A DNA stretch of 64,000 nucleotides from contig JAKLKU010000001.1 of NCBI GenBank assembly GCA_023150475.1, positions 354,638-418,637 on the forward strand. Reading direction: 5' to 3'. Positions within the stretch are counted from its first letter, which is position 1, and each line of letters begins with the position of its first letter. Source of the DNA: Planctomycetota bacterium. GTDB lineage: Bacteria; Planctomycetota; UBA1135; GCA-002686595. Shown one piece after another: positions 17,879 through 25,267 of the stretch. A model generated the notes under the pieces. The model worked only from the letters and a program-made list of their open reading frames with translations, did no database searches and was not told the DNA's origin. The position numbers and the translations under genes were made by a program.

Positions 17879-18286
17879 TCAGCAAGCTTCGCAGTAGAGC
17901 GTGTACGTTCCGTTGTACACGGCGATCGCGATGTACCCAACGATCACGCCTTGACTGTTCTTCACGGTGAGATAGTGGATGCCGGAGATCGTGCCACTGT
18001 AGTCGCACGTCATTGCGCATTTGGCCGAGGCACACGAATCGCATTCCATGTCTTGTGCCCGGGCGAAATCGTCGGCCATTCCGTCTCCGTAGAGTTCCGC
18101 CAGCGCTTCGGCCTGCGTCGTGCCTGACGCGCTGACGACGATCGACGTCGTGGTGGTGAACTGCTGTGACTGATCGTCGCACGCGATGACGGTCGTGTTG
18201 AGCGTTGGGGACGCGGAGAGGAACGCCGCCAGGGCGAGGAAGATGGAAAGCGCGGTCCCCGTTCGAACGCGTTGCTTGGTGGTCAT
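17879..18286 (-). CDS. Small secreted Cys-rich protein
   Basis: A 135-residue protein with a clear signal peptide (ALSIFLALAAFLSASP, residues ~12-27) and a mature part of about 100 residues holding eight Cys residues, most of them in MECDSCASAKCAMTCDYSG and the C-terminal LYCEAC. Disulfide bonding or metal binding is likely. Its ribosome site is close to ideal (AAAAGGAGGGTCC before the ATG at 18286), which is rare in this window and suggests high expression. No known family. It is the first gene of a probable pair with the membrane-anchored protein 16113-17825. Confidence 0.72.
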   Translation of the reverse strand: MTTKQRVRTGTALSIFLALAAFLSASPTLNTTVIACDDQSQQFTTTTSIVVSASGTTQAEALAELYGDGMADDFARAQDMECDSCASAKCAMTCDYSGTISGIHYLTVKNSQGVIVGYIAIAVYNGTYTLYCEAC

Positions 18287-18662
18287 GGACCCTCCTTTTG
18301 GCAAGCTGCCGAACACGCTACCCCCCCCCTTCCGGGGCTTGTCAACCCCCAAACTCAGGAATCTGGCCGACCCTTCGAAGTGCATCGCACGCGAGCAGAG
18401 ACGGCTGGCGCTCGAAACGGGGCGATCAGTGGGAGGAGACGTCGGCGAGCCTGCGGCAGACGATCGTGACGCCCGATTCGCCGGGTCCGACCACTCGGAG
18501 GGCGGCGACGCGGTTGTGCGCCTCCCACGCATTCGAGCGCACGACGTGAGAGCGGCCATCCCTGCTTCGACGCGCGAGTACAGTCCGAGTGCGCCATCCC
18601 GTGCGGTTGCTTCCGCGCTCAAGTCAGCTCGCGGCAGCCGCGTGCCGAACGCTTCCTGGAAT
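18287..18662. other. Intergenic region, no gene seen
   Basis: 376 bases between the Cys-rich secreted gene and the metallopeptidase gene, both on the minus strand. Short frames have no start context or motif. A C-run (18323-18330) followed by TTCCGGGG lies close upstream of the secreted gene and may form a small hairpin. The promoter of that gene should be here but I cannot place it. Confidence 0.5.
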
Positions 18663-19340
18663 TCACCCGCCCCAGATCGCCCGCAGCAACTCGGCGGTCT
18701 CCGGGTCGCTCTCGAGGACCTCGCCGCGCACGAACGGCCAAAAGTCGTTGGTGCCGAACCAGGCTTCGGAGAGCTCCGCGAAGAACTCCTGGCAGTTATT
18801 GAGCGCGTAGTGCCGCTCGCGCTTGCCGTGATAGCGCAGCACCGAATCGAAACGGCCCGACGCCTTGACGCGCTCGTACGCCGCGACGATGCGCGGCTCG
18901 TCGACGCCGAGCACACGATCGTGGTAGGCGTGCACGAGTTCGTGCAACACCATCGACGGCTGGTCGAGCGTCCACGTCTCGAAACGTTCGAGCGAGCAAA
19001 TCTCGACGCCTTTCGCCTTCTCGCGCGCGTGGCCGTTCTCGGCGAGCCATTCGGGCGAGATGTGATAACAAGCGCACGGGCACGCGGAATCGTCGAGCGA
19101 GAACCAGATCGGCACGTCGCGCAGCTGCGTGAGCGCGGGCTCGGGCACGACCCGGACGATGTCGTAGAGCTTGACGCGCAGGAGCTCGAGCGCGGGCGCG
19201 CCGCGAGGATGCTCGACCACGCGTTGCTCGACGTGGACCTTCCAACCTTCGAGGTCGCGCGTTTCGTAGCCCGGAAGCGGGCCGTCGACTGGAGCGAACG
19301 AAGGGCTGAACACGAGGGCGAGGATCGCGACGAGACGCAT
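18663..19340 (-). CDS. Secreted zinc-metallopeptidase-like protein (HExxH)
   Basis: A 225-residue protein with a signal peptide (MRLVAILALVFSPSFA). VLHELVHAYHD contains the HExxH zinc motif near residue 135, and a downstream NNCQEFFAELSEAWFG gives a candidate third ligand Glu, the arrangement of gluzincin-like putative metallopeptidases. Three Cys in ACPCACYH could form a disulfide. The natural substrate is unknown. ATG at 19340 starts the signal peptide; a longer frame to 19481 overlaps the upstream divergent gene region and looks spurious. It is divergent from the dioxygenase gene with 97 bases between starts. Confidence 0.75.
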   Translation of the reverse strand: MRLVAILALVFSPSFAPVDGPLPGYETRDLEGWKVHVEQRVVEHPRGAPALELLRVKLYDIVRVVPEPALTQLRDVPIWFSLDDSACPCACYHISPEWLAENGHAREKAKGVEICSLERFETWTLDQPSMVLHELVHAYHDRVLGVDEPRIVAAYERVKASGRFDSVLRYHGKRERHYALNNCQEFFAELSEAWFGTNDFWPFVRGEVLESDPETAELLRAIWGG

Positions 19341-19437
19341 GCAGGGGCTCCGCTGAAGACGCGTCGATCCTACTCGCGCGCGGACGACTACAATCCGCTC
19401 GTCACGCGCGAAGTCGCCCGCCACGCGAGGAGGCACG

Positions 19438-20265
19438 ATGGAACCCGAATCACGCCGCCGAGGAGATCGATACGTCGTCACGCCCGAGGAGCGCGAACGC
19501 TTCCACCGCGACGGCTACGTGCACTTGCACGGCGTGCTCGCGGAGGACGAGCTCCGTGAGCTCGAGCGCGACTACGACCGCTTCTTGCGCCGCGAAATCG
19601 CCGTGCCCGGCAAGGACTTCTGCGACATGTCCGGCGACTACCAGCGCACGCCCGACGAGTACTCGATCGTCAACGTGATGCTGCCGCGGCGCTACCACGC
19701 GGCCTGGCAAGGCAACCTCTACGAACGCCGCGCCGCGTCGATCGCGGAGGCGTTGCAGGGTCCGGGCCTCGTGCTCGATTACGACCAACTGCTCGCGAAG
19801 CGTCCGTTCAAGGAGGACGCCGTCTTCGGTTGGCACCAGGACCTCGCGTACTGGATCGTCACGCCCGACACGCGCACGGCGACGTGTTGGCTCGCGGTCG
19901 ACGATTCGACGCTCGAGAACGGCTGTCTGCGCTTCGCGGTCGGCTCGCATCGCGAGCCCACGTTGCGCCCCCACCGACCGGCGAGCGGCGATCGCGAGAA
20001 GAGCCATGCGCTCGTCTGCGACGTCGACGAGACGCGCGACTGCGTGCGCGCGGCGCCGATTCGCCGCGGCGACGTCACGGTGCACTCCGAACGCGTCGCG
20101 CACGGCTCGGGCGGCAACCGCACCGCCGGTTGGCGCCGCGCGTACGTCGTCGCGTTCCGCAGCGCCGCGACCGTCGCCGAGGAGCGCCGTCGCGGCTTCA
20201 CGCACTCGCACAACGACGAAATCGCAGTGCTGAAGTCGGTCGGCGTCGCGGGCGAGTCGCGTTAG
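19438..20265 (+). CDS. Phytanoyl-CoA dioxygenase (PhyH) family protein
   Basis: A 275-residue Fe(II)/2-oxoglutarate-dependent oxygenase. The metal triad is visible as GWHQDL (HxD, near residue 138) and the distal His in SERVAHGSGGN, followed by the 2-oxoglutarate Arg in WRRAYVVAFR. The N-terminus FHRDGYVHLHGVL is typical of the family. Members hydroxylate varied small molecules, so the substrate is not predictable. It has a good ribosome site (GAGGAGG) before ATG 19438. Its stop overlaps the convergent sirtuin gene by four bases. Confidence 0.88.
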   Translation: MEPESRRRGDRYVVTPEERERFHRDGYVHLHGVLAEDELRELERDYDRFLRREIAVPGKDFCDMSGDYQRTPDEYSIVNVMLPRRYHAAWQGNLYERRAASIAEALQGPGLVLDYDQLLAKRPFKEDAVFGWHQDLAYWIVTPDTRTATCWLAVDDSTLENGCLRFAVGSHREPTLRPHRPASGDREKSHALVCDVDETRDCVRAAPIRRGDVTVHSERVAHGSGGNRTAGWRRAYVVAFRSAATVAEERRRGFTHSHNDEIAVLKSVGVAGESR

Positions 20266-20981
20266 AGCTCGCGCAGCAACTCGTCGACGAGCGCGGGCAC
20301 GACGTCGATCGCGCGGCCGGCGCGGAACTCGTCGCGCGGATCGAGGTTCTCGGGCGCCTCGAGCGAGTTGACCCACGTGCGCGCGCCGGCGTGCCGCGCG
20401 AGCGACAAGAAGCCCGCCGCCGGATAGACGACGCCGCTCGTGCCGATCGAGACGAAGTGCGTGCAGCCGAGCAAGGCGCGCTCGATCTCGTCCATGAAGT
20501 AGGGCAGCTCGCCGAACCACACGATGTCGGGGCGCACGCGGGCGTGACCGCACGCCGCGCACGGCACGTACTCCTCGGGCTCGAGGTGCTCGAGCTCGCG
20601 CACTTTCGCGCCGCACCGTTCGCAGCGCAGTTGCACGAGCTCGCCGTGCATGTGCAGCACCGAGGAACCCGCGCGGTCGTGCAGATCGTCGACGTTTTGC
20701 GTCACGAGGAGGAACGGCACGCCGCGCGCGGCGAGTTCGCGCTCGAGTTGCGCGAGCGCGCGGTGCGCCGCGTTCGGCTCGACCGAGCGCAACGCGCGCC
20801 GGCGCAACTGGTAGAAGCGCCACACGAGCCGCGGATCGCGCGCCCACGCCAGCGGCGTCGCCACGTCCTCCACGCGGTGGCCTTCCCACAGCCCGCCGCC
20901 GCCGCGAAAGGTCTGCACGCCGGAATCCGCCGACACGCCGGCACCGGTCAGCACGACGAGCGACTTCCGCGCGCGCGCCAC
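20262..20981 (-). CDS. NAD-dependent protein deacylase, SIRT5/CobB class III sirtuin
   Basis: A 239-residue sirtuin. Motifs in order: TGAGVSADSGV, TQNVDDLH, MHGELV (catalytic His), four zinc Cys (CERC and CAAC), IVWFGELP and SIGTSGVV. WRFYQLRRRAL holds the Tyr-x-x-Arg pair that marks class III enzymes acting on succinyl- or malonyl-lysine. A desuccinylase role is therefore more likely than plain deacetylation. GTG at 20981 follows the queF stop by eight bases with AGGCG as ribosome site, so the two are cotranscribed. Confidence 0.9.
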   Translation of the reverse strand: MARARKSLVVLTGAGVSADSGVQTFRGGGGLWEGHRVEDVATPLAWARDPRLVWRFYQLRRRALRSVEPNAAHRALAQLERELAARGVPFLLVTQNVDDLHDRAGSSVLHMHGELVQLRCERCGAKVRELEHLEPEEYVPCAACGHARVRPDIVWFGELPYFMDEIERALLGCTHFVSIGTSGVVYPAAGFLSLARHAGARTWVNSLEAPENLDPRDEFRAGRAIDVVPALVDELLREL

Positions 20982-20989
20982 GTTCGCCT

Positions 20990-21343
20990 CTAACCCGGGA
21001 ACTTGGCTTCGACGACGGTGTGGATCCCGCCGCGCACCATGAAGTCACCTTCGACCGTCATGCGCTCTGGCGCGAGCAACGCGACCAAGTCGTCGAGGAT
21101 GCGATGGGTGACCGCCTCGTGGAAGTGGCCTTCGTCGCGGAAGGACCACAGGTAGAGCTTCAGGCTCTTGAGCTCGACGCACCGCAGCTTCGGCGTGTAG
21201 CGGATGCGGATCGTCGCGAAGTCCGGTTGGCCGGTCTTCGGGCAGAGGCAAGTGAACTCGGGGCACTCGAAGCGGATCTCGTACTCGCGGCCGGGCCGCG
21301 GGTTCTCGAACCACTCGAGGTCCTTCGAAGGCTTCGTCGTCAT
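20990..21343 (-). CDS. queF: NADPH-dependent 7-cyano-7-deazaguanine reductase
   Basis: A 117-residue unimodular QueF (type I) that reduces preQ0 to preQ1 in queuosine biosynthesis. [12 protein letters not shown] follows the catalytic Cys of the family, and [20 protein letters not shown] is the substrate and NADPH-binding signature. GDFMVRGG is also typical. No other queuosine genes are in the window. It heads a pair with the sirtuin and lies 12 bases after the stop of the large membrane-protein gene, so it may be part of a longer minus-strand transcript. Confidence 0.95.
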   Translation of the reverse strand: MTTKPSKDLEWFENPRPGREYEIRFECPEFTCLCPKTGQPDFATIRIRYTPKLRCVELKSLKLYLWSFRDEGHFHEAVTHRILDDLVALLAPERMTVEGDFMVRGGIHTVVEAKFPG

Positions 21344-21355
21344 TCGCGGCGCAGA

Positions 21356-23632
21356 CTACCGCGCGCCGAGCGAACGCGCGACCACGCGGCCGTCGAGCTC
21401 GAGCTCGAGCGCCCACACGGCGCCGCCGAGCGCGCGGCTCGCCGATTCTGCGCCCGCGAAACGCAACGCCGGGCCGGCGAGCGCGAGCGTCGCGCGCCGG
21501 CTCTCGAGCGTCGCCGGCGAGAGCAGCGAGAGCGAGCACGTCGCGCGCGCTCGATCCACCTCGGCGACGGGCAGCGCGTCGAACGCGAACGTCCACGCGT
21601 CGCCGTCCTGCACGGGCGTCGAAACGCCAGGGATCGTCGGCAGCGCCGCGGTGAGTTCCGCGTCTTCGATCACCGCCCAACCGCCCGCCGACCACACGCG
21701 GCCGACCTTGCCCGACGAAAGCCACTCGAGCGAGCTCGCGAGGTCGAACACGGCGAGGTTCTCTCCGCCGCGACGCCACCAGACGCCCGGGTGCTCGCGC
21801 GTGCTTTCGTCCTCGGCGCGCCAGCCGACACGCGGCGGCTTCGACGTGTCGGCGTCGGAGCGGGCACGCACGACGAGCGCGCCGTAGCGCGTCGGCGCGA
21901 CGTCGAGCTTCGGCGAACGGTTGTCGTTGAACCAACGTTTGATCGCGGGCGTGGAGCCGGGCGCCTCGCCGACATCCGCCGCGGCCGCGGCGGCCGCGAC
22001 GACGAGCGCGCGACGCGCCTCGAACGCAGCGAACTCTGCCTGACCGCCGGATGGAGGGCCGCCGGCGGAAGGGCCGCCAGGCGCCGATGCACCGGGCGCC
22101 GATGCACCGGGCGCCGGCTCATCGGGCACCGGGCCGTCGGACGCTCTGCCCACGTCGGGCACGAGCAGCACCAAACCGTCGGCCGTCGCGACGGCGAACT
22201 CCGGAGTCGTCGCATAGAGCGGCAGCGCGGCGCCGGCGAGCGCGACCACCGGCCGAGGCGTGGATCCGGATCGCACCGCGAGCGCGTCGGCGTCGAGCGT
22301 CGACAGCGCGCCGGCGAGCACGTCGACTCCGTACACGGCGCCCGGTGGATCGAGCACGACGATCGTCGCGTGCGCGCCGTGCTCGGCGCGGGCCTTCGCG
22401 ACGTGTTCCGCGAGCCGCTCGAGCGCGTGCGACGCGCGCACCCACGGCAACACGTTGCCATGCGCGAGGAACGCCGAGCCCGCCGCGAAGAGCAACGGCA
22501 CGACCTTGCGGCGTGTGCCCGACAACGCCGTCGCGGCGGCACCGAGCGCCGTGCAAAGCACCATCGCGGGCAACAGGAGCTCGCCCGAACGCGTCAAGTC
22601 GCGGCTCGACACGCCGGTCGACGGCGCGAAGAAGAGCGCGAGCGCGAACACGGCCGTGACGAGACCGAGCAGGAAGCTCCACAACCGAGGCGCGGTGCGC
22701 GCGGCGAGCAGCCCCGGTTGCACGGCGACGAGCAGCAATACTCCGGCGACGCCTTGGCCGAAGAGCCCGAGACCCCACGCGTTGATCGGGAGGACGACGA
22801 GCCCGAGCTTCTCGAGCGAGCCCGTGAGCACGTCGACGAAGCGGCCGTCGGCGAGCGCGCTCGAGAGCTCACGCCACTCCGCCGGCCACACGTGCGCCTC
22901 GCCGGTCGCCGCGCGCACCACGAGCGGCACGGCCGTCGCAGCTCCGAACACCACGAGCGTCGTGACGGTGGTCCGAGTGCGCACCACGCGCGGCCTCTGG
23001 CGCCGCGCCGAGACGAACTCGGCGAGCGCGAGCACCGGCGCGAGGAAGAGCGCCGCGTCACTCGCGAGGCCCGCGGCGAGAGCGAGTGCGAGCGCGGCAC
23101 CTTGGCGCGGCACCGAGTAGTCCTGGCGGCCTGCGAGGAACAGCGTCGCGGCCGCCGTGCCGAGCGCGAGCCCGAGCACGTCGCCGCGCGCCGCGAGCGA
23201 ACCGACCGCAGGGAAGCCGAGCGGCGAGAGCGCGAAGAAGAGCGCTGCGGCCCAACCCGCGGCCTCCGCTTGTTCGGATCCCGTCCACGGCAGGAAGAAG
23301 CGCCGCAGGAACCGAGCGAGCGAGATGCACGCGAGCAAGTACCACGCGAGGTTCTCGAACCGCGCCGGGAGCAGCGCGCCGCGCTCGCTCCCGAACACGG
23401 CGAGACTCGCCGCGCTCGAGACCACGGCGAGCGGGTGACCGCCGCGTGGATCGACGGCGCGCGCGAGCGGATCCCACTCGCCGAGCATCGCGCCGAGCGA
23501 ACGTCCCGAGGCCGCCGCGAGCGCTGCGCGATCGCGCCCGAACGGCGCGGCGTCGGCGAGCCCTTGCCACGCGAACGCGAGCGCCAGCAAGGCGAACGCC
23601 GCGAAGGCGAAGCGGCGGAGGTTCGGCGACAT
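21356..23632 (-). CDS. Large multi-pass membrane protein (GT-C glycosyltransferase-like architecture)
   Basis: A 758-residue protein. The first ~420 residues hold about ten hydrophobic segments (AFAAFALLALAFAW, WAAALFFALSPLGFPAVG, GVAGVLLLVAVQPGLLAA, LLLGLVTAVFALALFFAP-like). The early exported loop EWDPLARAVDPRGGHPLAV and FALSPLG resemble GT-C or O-mannosyltransferase-type enzymes. The C-terminal 330 residues are soluble, joined by an Ala/Gly/Pro/Ser linker with an exact 15-base repeat (~22080-22115). No catalytic DE or DD pair can be assigned with confidence, so the function stays open. It ends 12 bases before queF. Confidence 0.55.
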   Translation of the reverse strand: MSPNLRRFAFAAFALLALAFAWQGLADAAPFGRDRAALAAASGRSLGAMLGEWDPLARAVDPRGGHPLAVVSSAASLAVFGSERGALLPARFENLAWYLLACISLARFLRRFFLPWTGSEQAEAAGWAAALFFALSPLGFPAVGSLAARGDVLGLALGTAAATLFLAGRQDYSVPRQGAALALALAAGLASDAALFLAPVLALAEFVSARRQRPRVVRTRTTVTTLVVFGAATAVPLVVRAATGEAHVWPAEWRELSSALADGRFVDVLTGSLEKLGLVVLPINAWGLGLFGQGVAGVLLLVAVQPGLLAARTAPRLWSFLLGLVTAVFALALFFAPSTGVSSRDLTRSGELLLPAMVLCTALGAAATALSGTRRKVVPLLFAAGSAFLAHGNVLPWVRASHALERLAEHVAKARAEHGAHATIVVLDPPGAVYGVDVLAGALSTLDADALAVRSGSTPRPVVALAGAALPLYATTPEFAVATADGLVLLVPDVGRASDGPVPDEPAPGASAPGASAPGGPSAGGPPSGGQAEFAAFEARRALVVAAAAAAADVGEAPGSTPAIKRWFNDNRSPKLDVAPTRYGALVVRARSDADTSKPPRVGWRAEDESTREHPGVWWRRGGENLAVFDLASSLEWLSSGKVGRVWSAGGWAVIEDAELTAALPTIPGVSTPVQDGDAWTFAFDALPVAEVDRARATCSLSLLSPATLESRRATLALAGPALRFAGAESASRALGGAVWALELELDGRVVARSLGAR

Positions 23633-23819
23633 CGACCCGCGATCTTAGAGAGGCGCACGGCGCTTGCCCACGAGCGCCTCCGTCGCGGACGCGCCCGTCG
23701 CGCTTGCCACGCGCGGACGGCTTCGCGTAGAAGGTCTCGGCTCACGCGGCACGTCGCGGCGCTCCGCCGCGCGCGTCCAGAGCGTGCGCACGTCCCCAGA
23801 GCTCCACCCGAGATCGACC

Positions 23820-24299
23820 ATGGCCGAGACGCCCGCCTCCACTCCGCTCGTCGCTGCGTTCGAACCGCTCTGCCGAGCCGCGCGCGGCGTCGACCTCGCC
23901 GATCCGGCGGCCGCGGAACGCGAGCTCGCCCGCCGTTTCGGGCCCAGCACCGACGCCGCCCGCGCGCTCGAAGCGGAGCTGGTGCGCCTGCTCGCCGAAG
24001 GCAAGGTCGCGAATCGCGGCGAGCTGCCGGTGCGCTATGGCCGCGTCGCCAAGGCGGGCCCCGAGACGCTCGACTTCTCGATCGACGTCGTGCACATGAA
24101 CGGCGCCGGGCCGCGTCACCGCCACCCGGAAGGCGAAGTGAACTACTGCATCGCCCTCGACGGCCGGCCGACGTTCGAAGGCAAGCCGCCGGGCTGGGTG
24201 GTGCTGCCGCGCGAGTCCACGCACGTGCCGACCGTCGCCGGAGGGACGATGCTGATCGTCTACCTCCTGCCGCAGGGCAAGATCGAGTTCCTCCAGTGA
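23820..24299 (+). CDS. Small cupin-like protein, 4-hydroxylaminobenzoate lyase (DUF4863/PnbB)-like
   Basis: A 159-residue cytoplasmic protein. The C-terminal half has a compact beta-barrel pattern with PRHRHPEGEVNYCIALDG, FEGKPPGWVVLP and STHVPTVAGGTMLIVYLLPQG, which matches my memory of the DUF4863 family containing the p-hydroxylaminobenzoate lyase PnbB. The His pairs suggest a metal site. The assignment is by motif recall only; a generic cupin is the fallback. The start is ATG 23820; a longer frame from 23664 adds unrelated residues. It lies 134 bases before the EF-P-like gene. Confidence 0.6.
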   Translation: MAETPASTPLVAAFEPLCRAARGVDLADPAAAERELARRFGPSTDAARALEAELVRLLAEGKVANRGELPVRYGRVAKAGPETLDFSIDVVHMNGAGPRHRHPEGEVNYCIALDGRPTFEGKPPGWVVLPRESTHVPTVAGGTMLIVYLLPQGKIEFLQ

Positions 24300-24432
24300 C
24301 CGAGGAGCGCGCGCCGCTCGTCGCGCGGGGTCGCCCGCGACCGAGCGGCAGCGTGAGCGCGCGGGGAGCTGCGCGATCGCGCGGGCGCCGCTACACTCTT
24401 GCGCCTTCGAAAACGACGGAGACGCTCCCCCC

Positions 24433-24987
24433 ATGCAACAGCTCAGCGCCCTCGATCTGCGCAAAGGCTTCTTGGTCGAGTACCAAGGCCGCATCTGCAC
24501 CGTGACCGACTGGACGATCCTGCGTAACGACCGCCGGCAGAACGTCCGACTGCAGCTCAAGGACGTCCGCACCGGGCGCACGTACGAAGTGCCGAAGGAG
24601 GCGACCGACGCGAAGTACAACGTCCTCGAGTACCAGAACGTCGACCTCTCGCACTCCTACCGCGAAGGCAACGAGGAAGTCTTCTACGACACGGACGGCG
24701 TCGAGTACCGCTGCCCCACCGAAGCGGCGAAGGACGCGCTCGTGTGGACGTGCGACGCGTACAAGGGCTTCCTCGTCGACGGCGTGCTGATCCAAGTCTC
24801 GACGCCGATCTCCGTCGTCGCCGTGATCCAAGACACCGCGCCGCCGATGAAGGGCGGGAGCTCCGGCACGAAGGACGCGCTGCTCGAGAACGGCATCAAG
24901 GTGCGCGTGAGCCAGCTCTGCCAGACCGGCGACAAGATCCGTCTCGACCCGAACACGCTCGAGTTCCGCGAACGCATCACGGGCTGA
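24433..24987 (+). CDS. Elongation factor P-like protein with non-canonical tip loop
   Basis: A 184-residue, three-domain EF-P family protein. Domain I begins LDLRKGFLVEYQGRICTV, domain II contains YREGNEEVFYDTDGVEYRC, and the C-terminal OB-fold ends in KDALLENGIKVRVS and GDKIRLDP, matching the usual TKPATLETG...VP pattern. Ordinary EF-P carries a modifiable Lys or Arg in the domain I loop (PGKG or PGNxRA) to help ribosomes through polyproline. Here the loop reads TILRNDRRQNV, with Arg/Asn/Asp instead of PG. It most resembles YeiP/EfpL-type paralogues or a lineage-specific variant. A canonical EF-P may exist elsewhere. ATG 24433 follows GGAG. Confidence 0.85.
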   Translation: MQQLSALDLRKGFLVEYQGRICTVTDWTILRNDRRQNVRLQLKDVRTGRTYEVPKEATDAKYNVLEYQNVDLSHSYREGNEEVFYDTDGVEYRCPTEAAKDALVWTCDAYKGFLVDGVLIQVSTPISVVAVIQDTAPPMKGGSSGTKDALLENGIKVRVSQLCQTGDKIRLDPNTLEFRERITG

Positions 24988-25267
24988 CGAGGCTTCGAGC
25001 CCGAACGCCTGCGTCGCGAGCGCGCTGGCTCGCGCCCACGCCCACGTTCACGCTCGGCCTCGGACTCCGCGCGCGACACGTTCGCCGCGGAACGCGCAGC
25101 CTGCACCGAGCGTTCGCCGTGCGCGGCGTCGAACTACCGCGTAGCACGAAGAGACGCGGTGCGCGAGCCCCACGCGCACGTCCGGCGCACGCACGAGCTC
25201 GTCGTGACCGCGAACGCCGCGCGCGCTGCCGAGTGAGCAGGCGCGCGCGGTTTCGGCGCGGCCGTCG

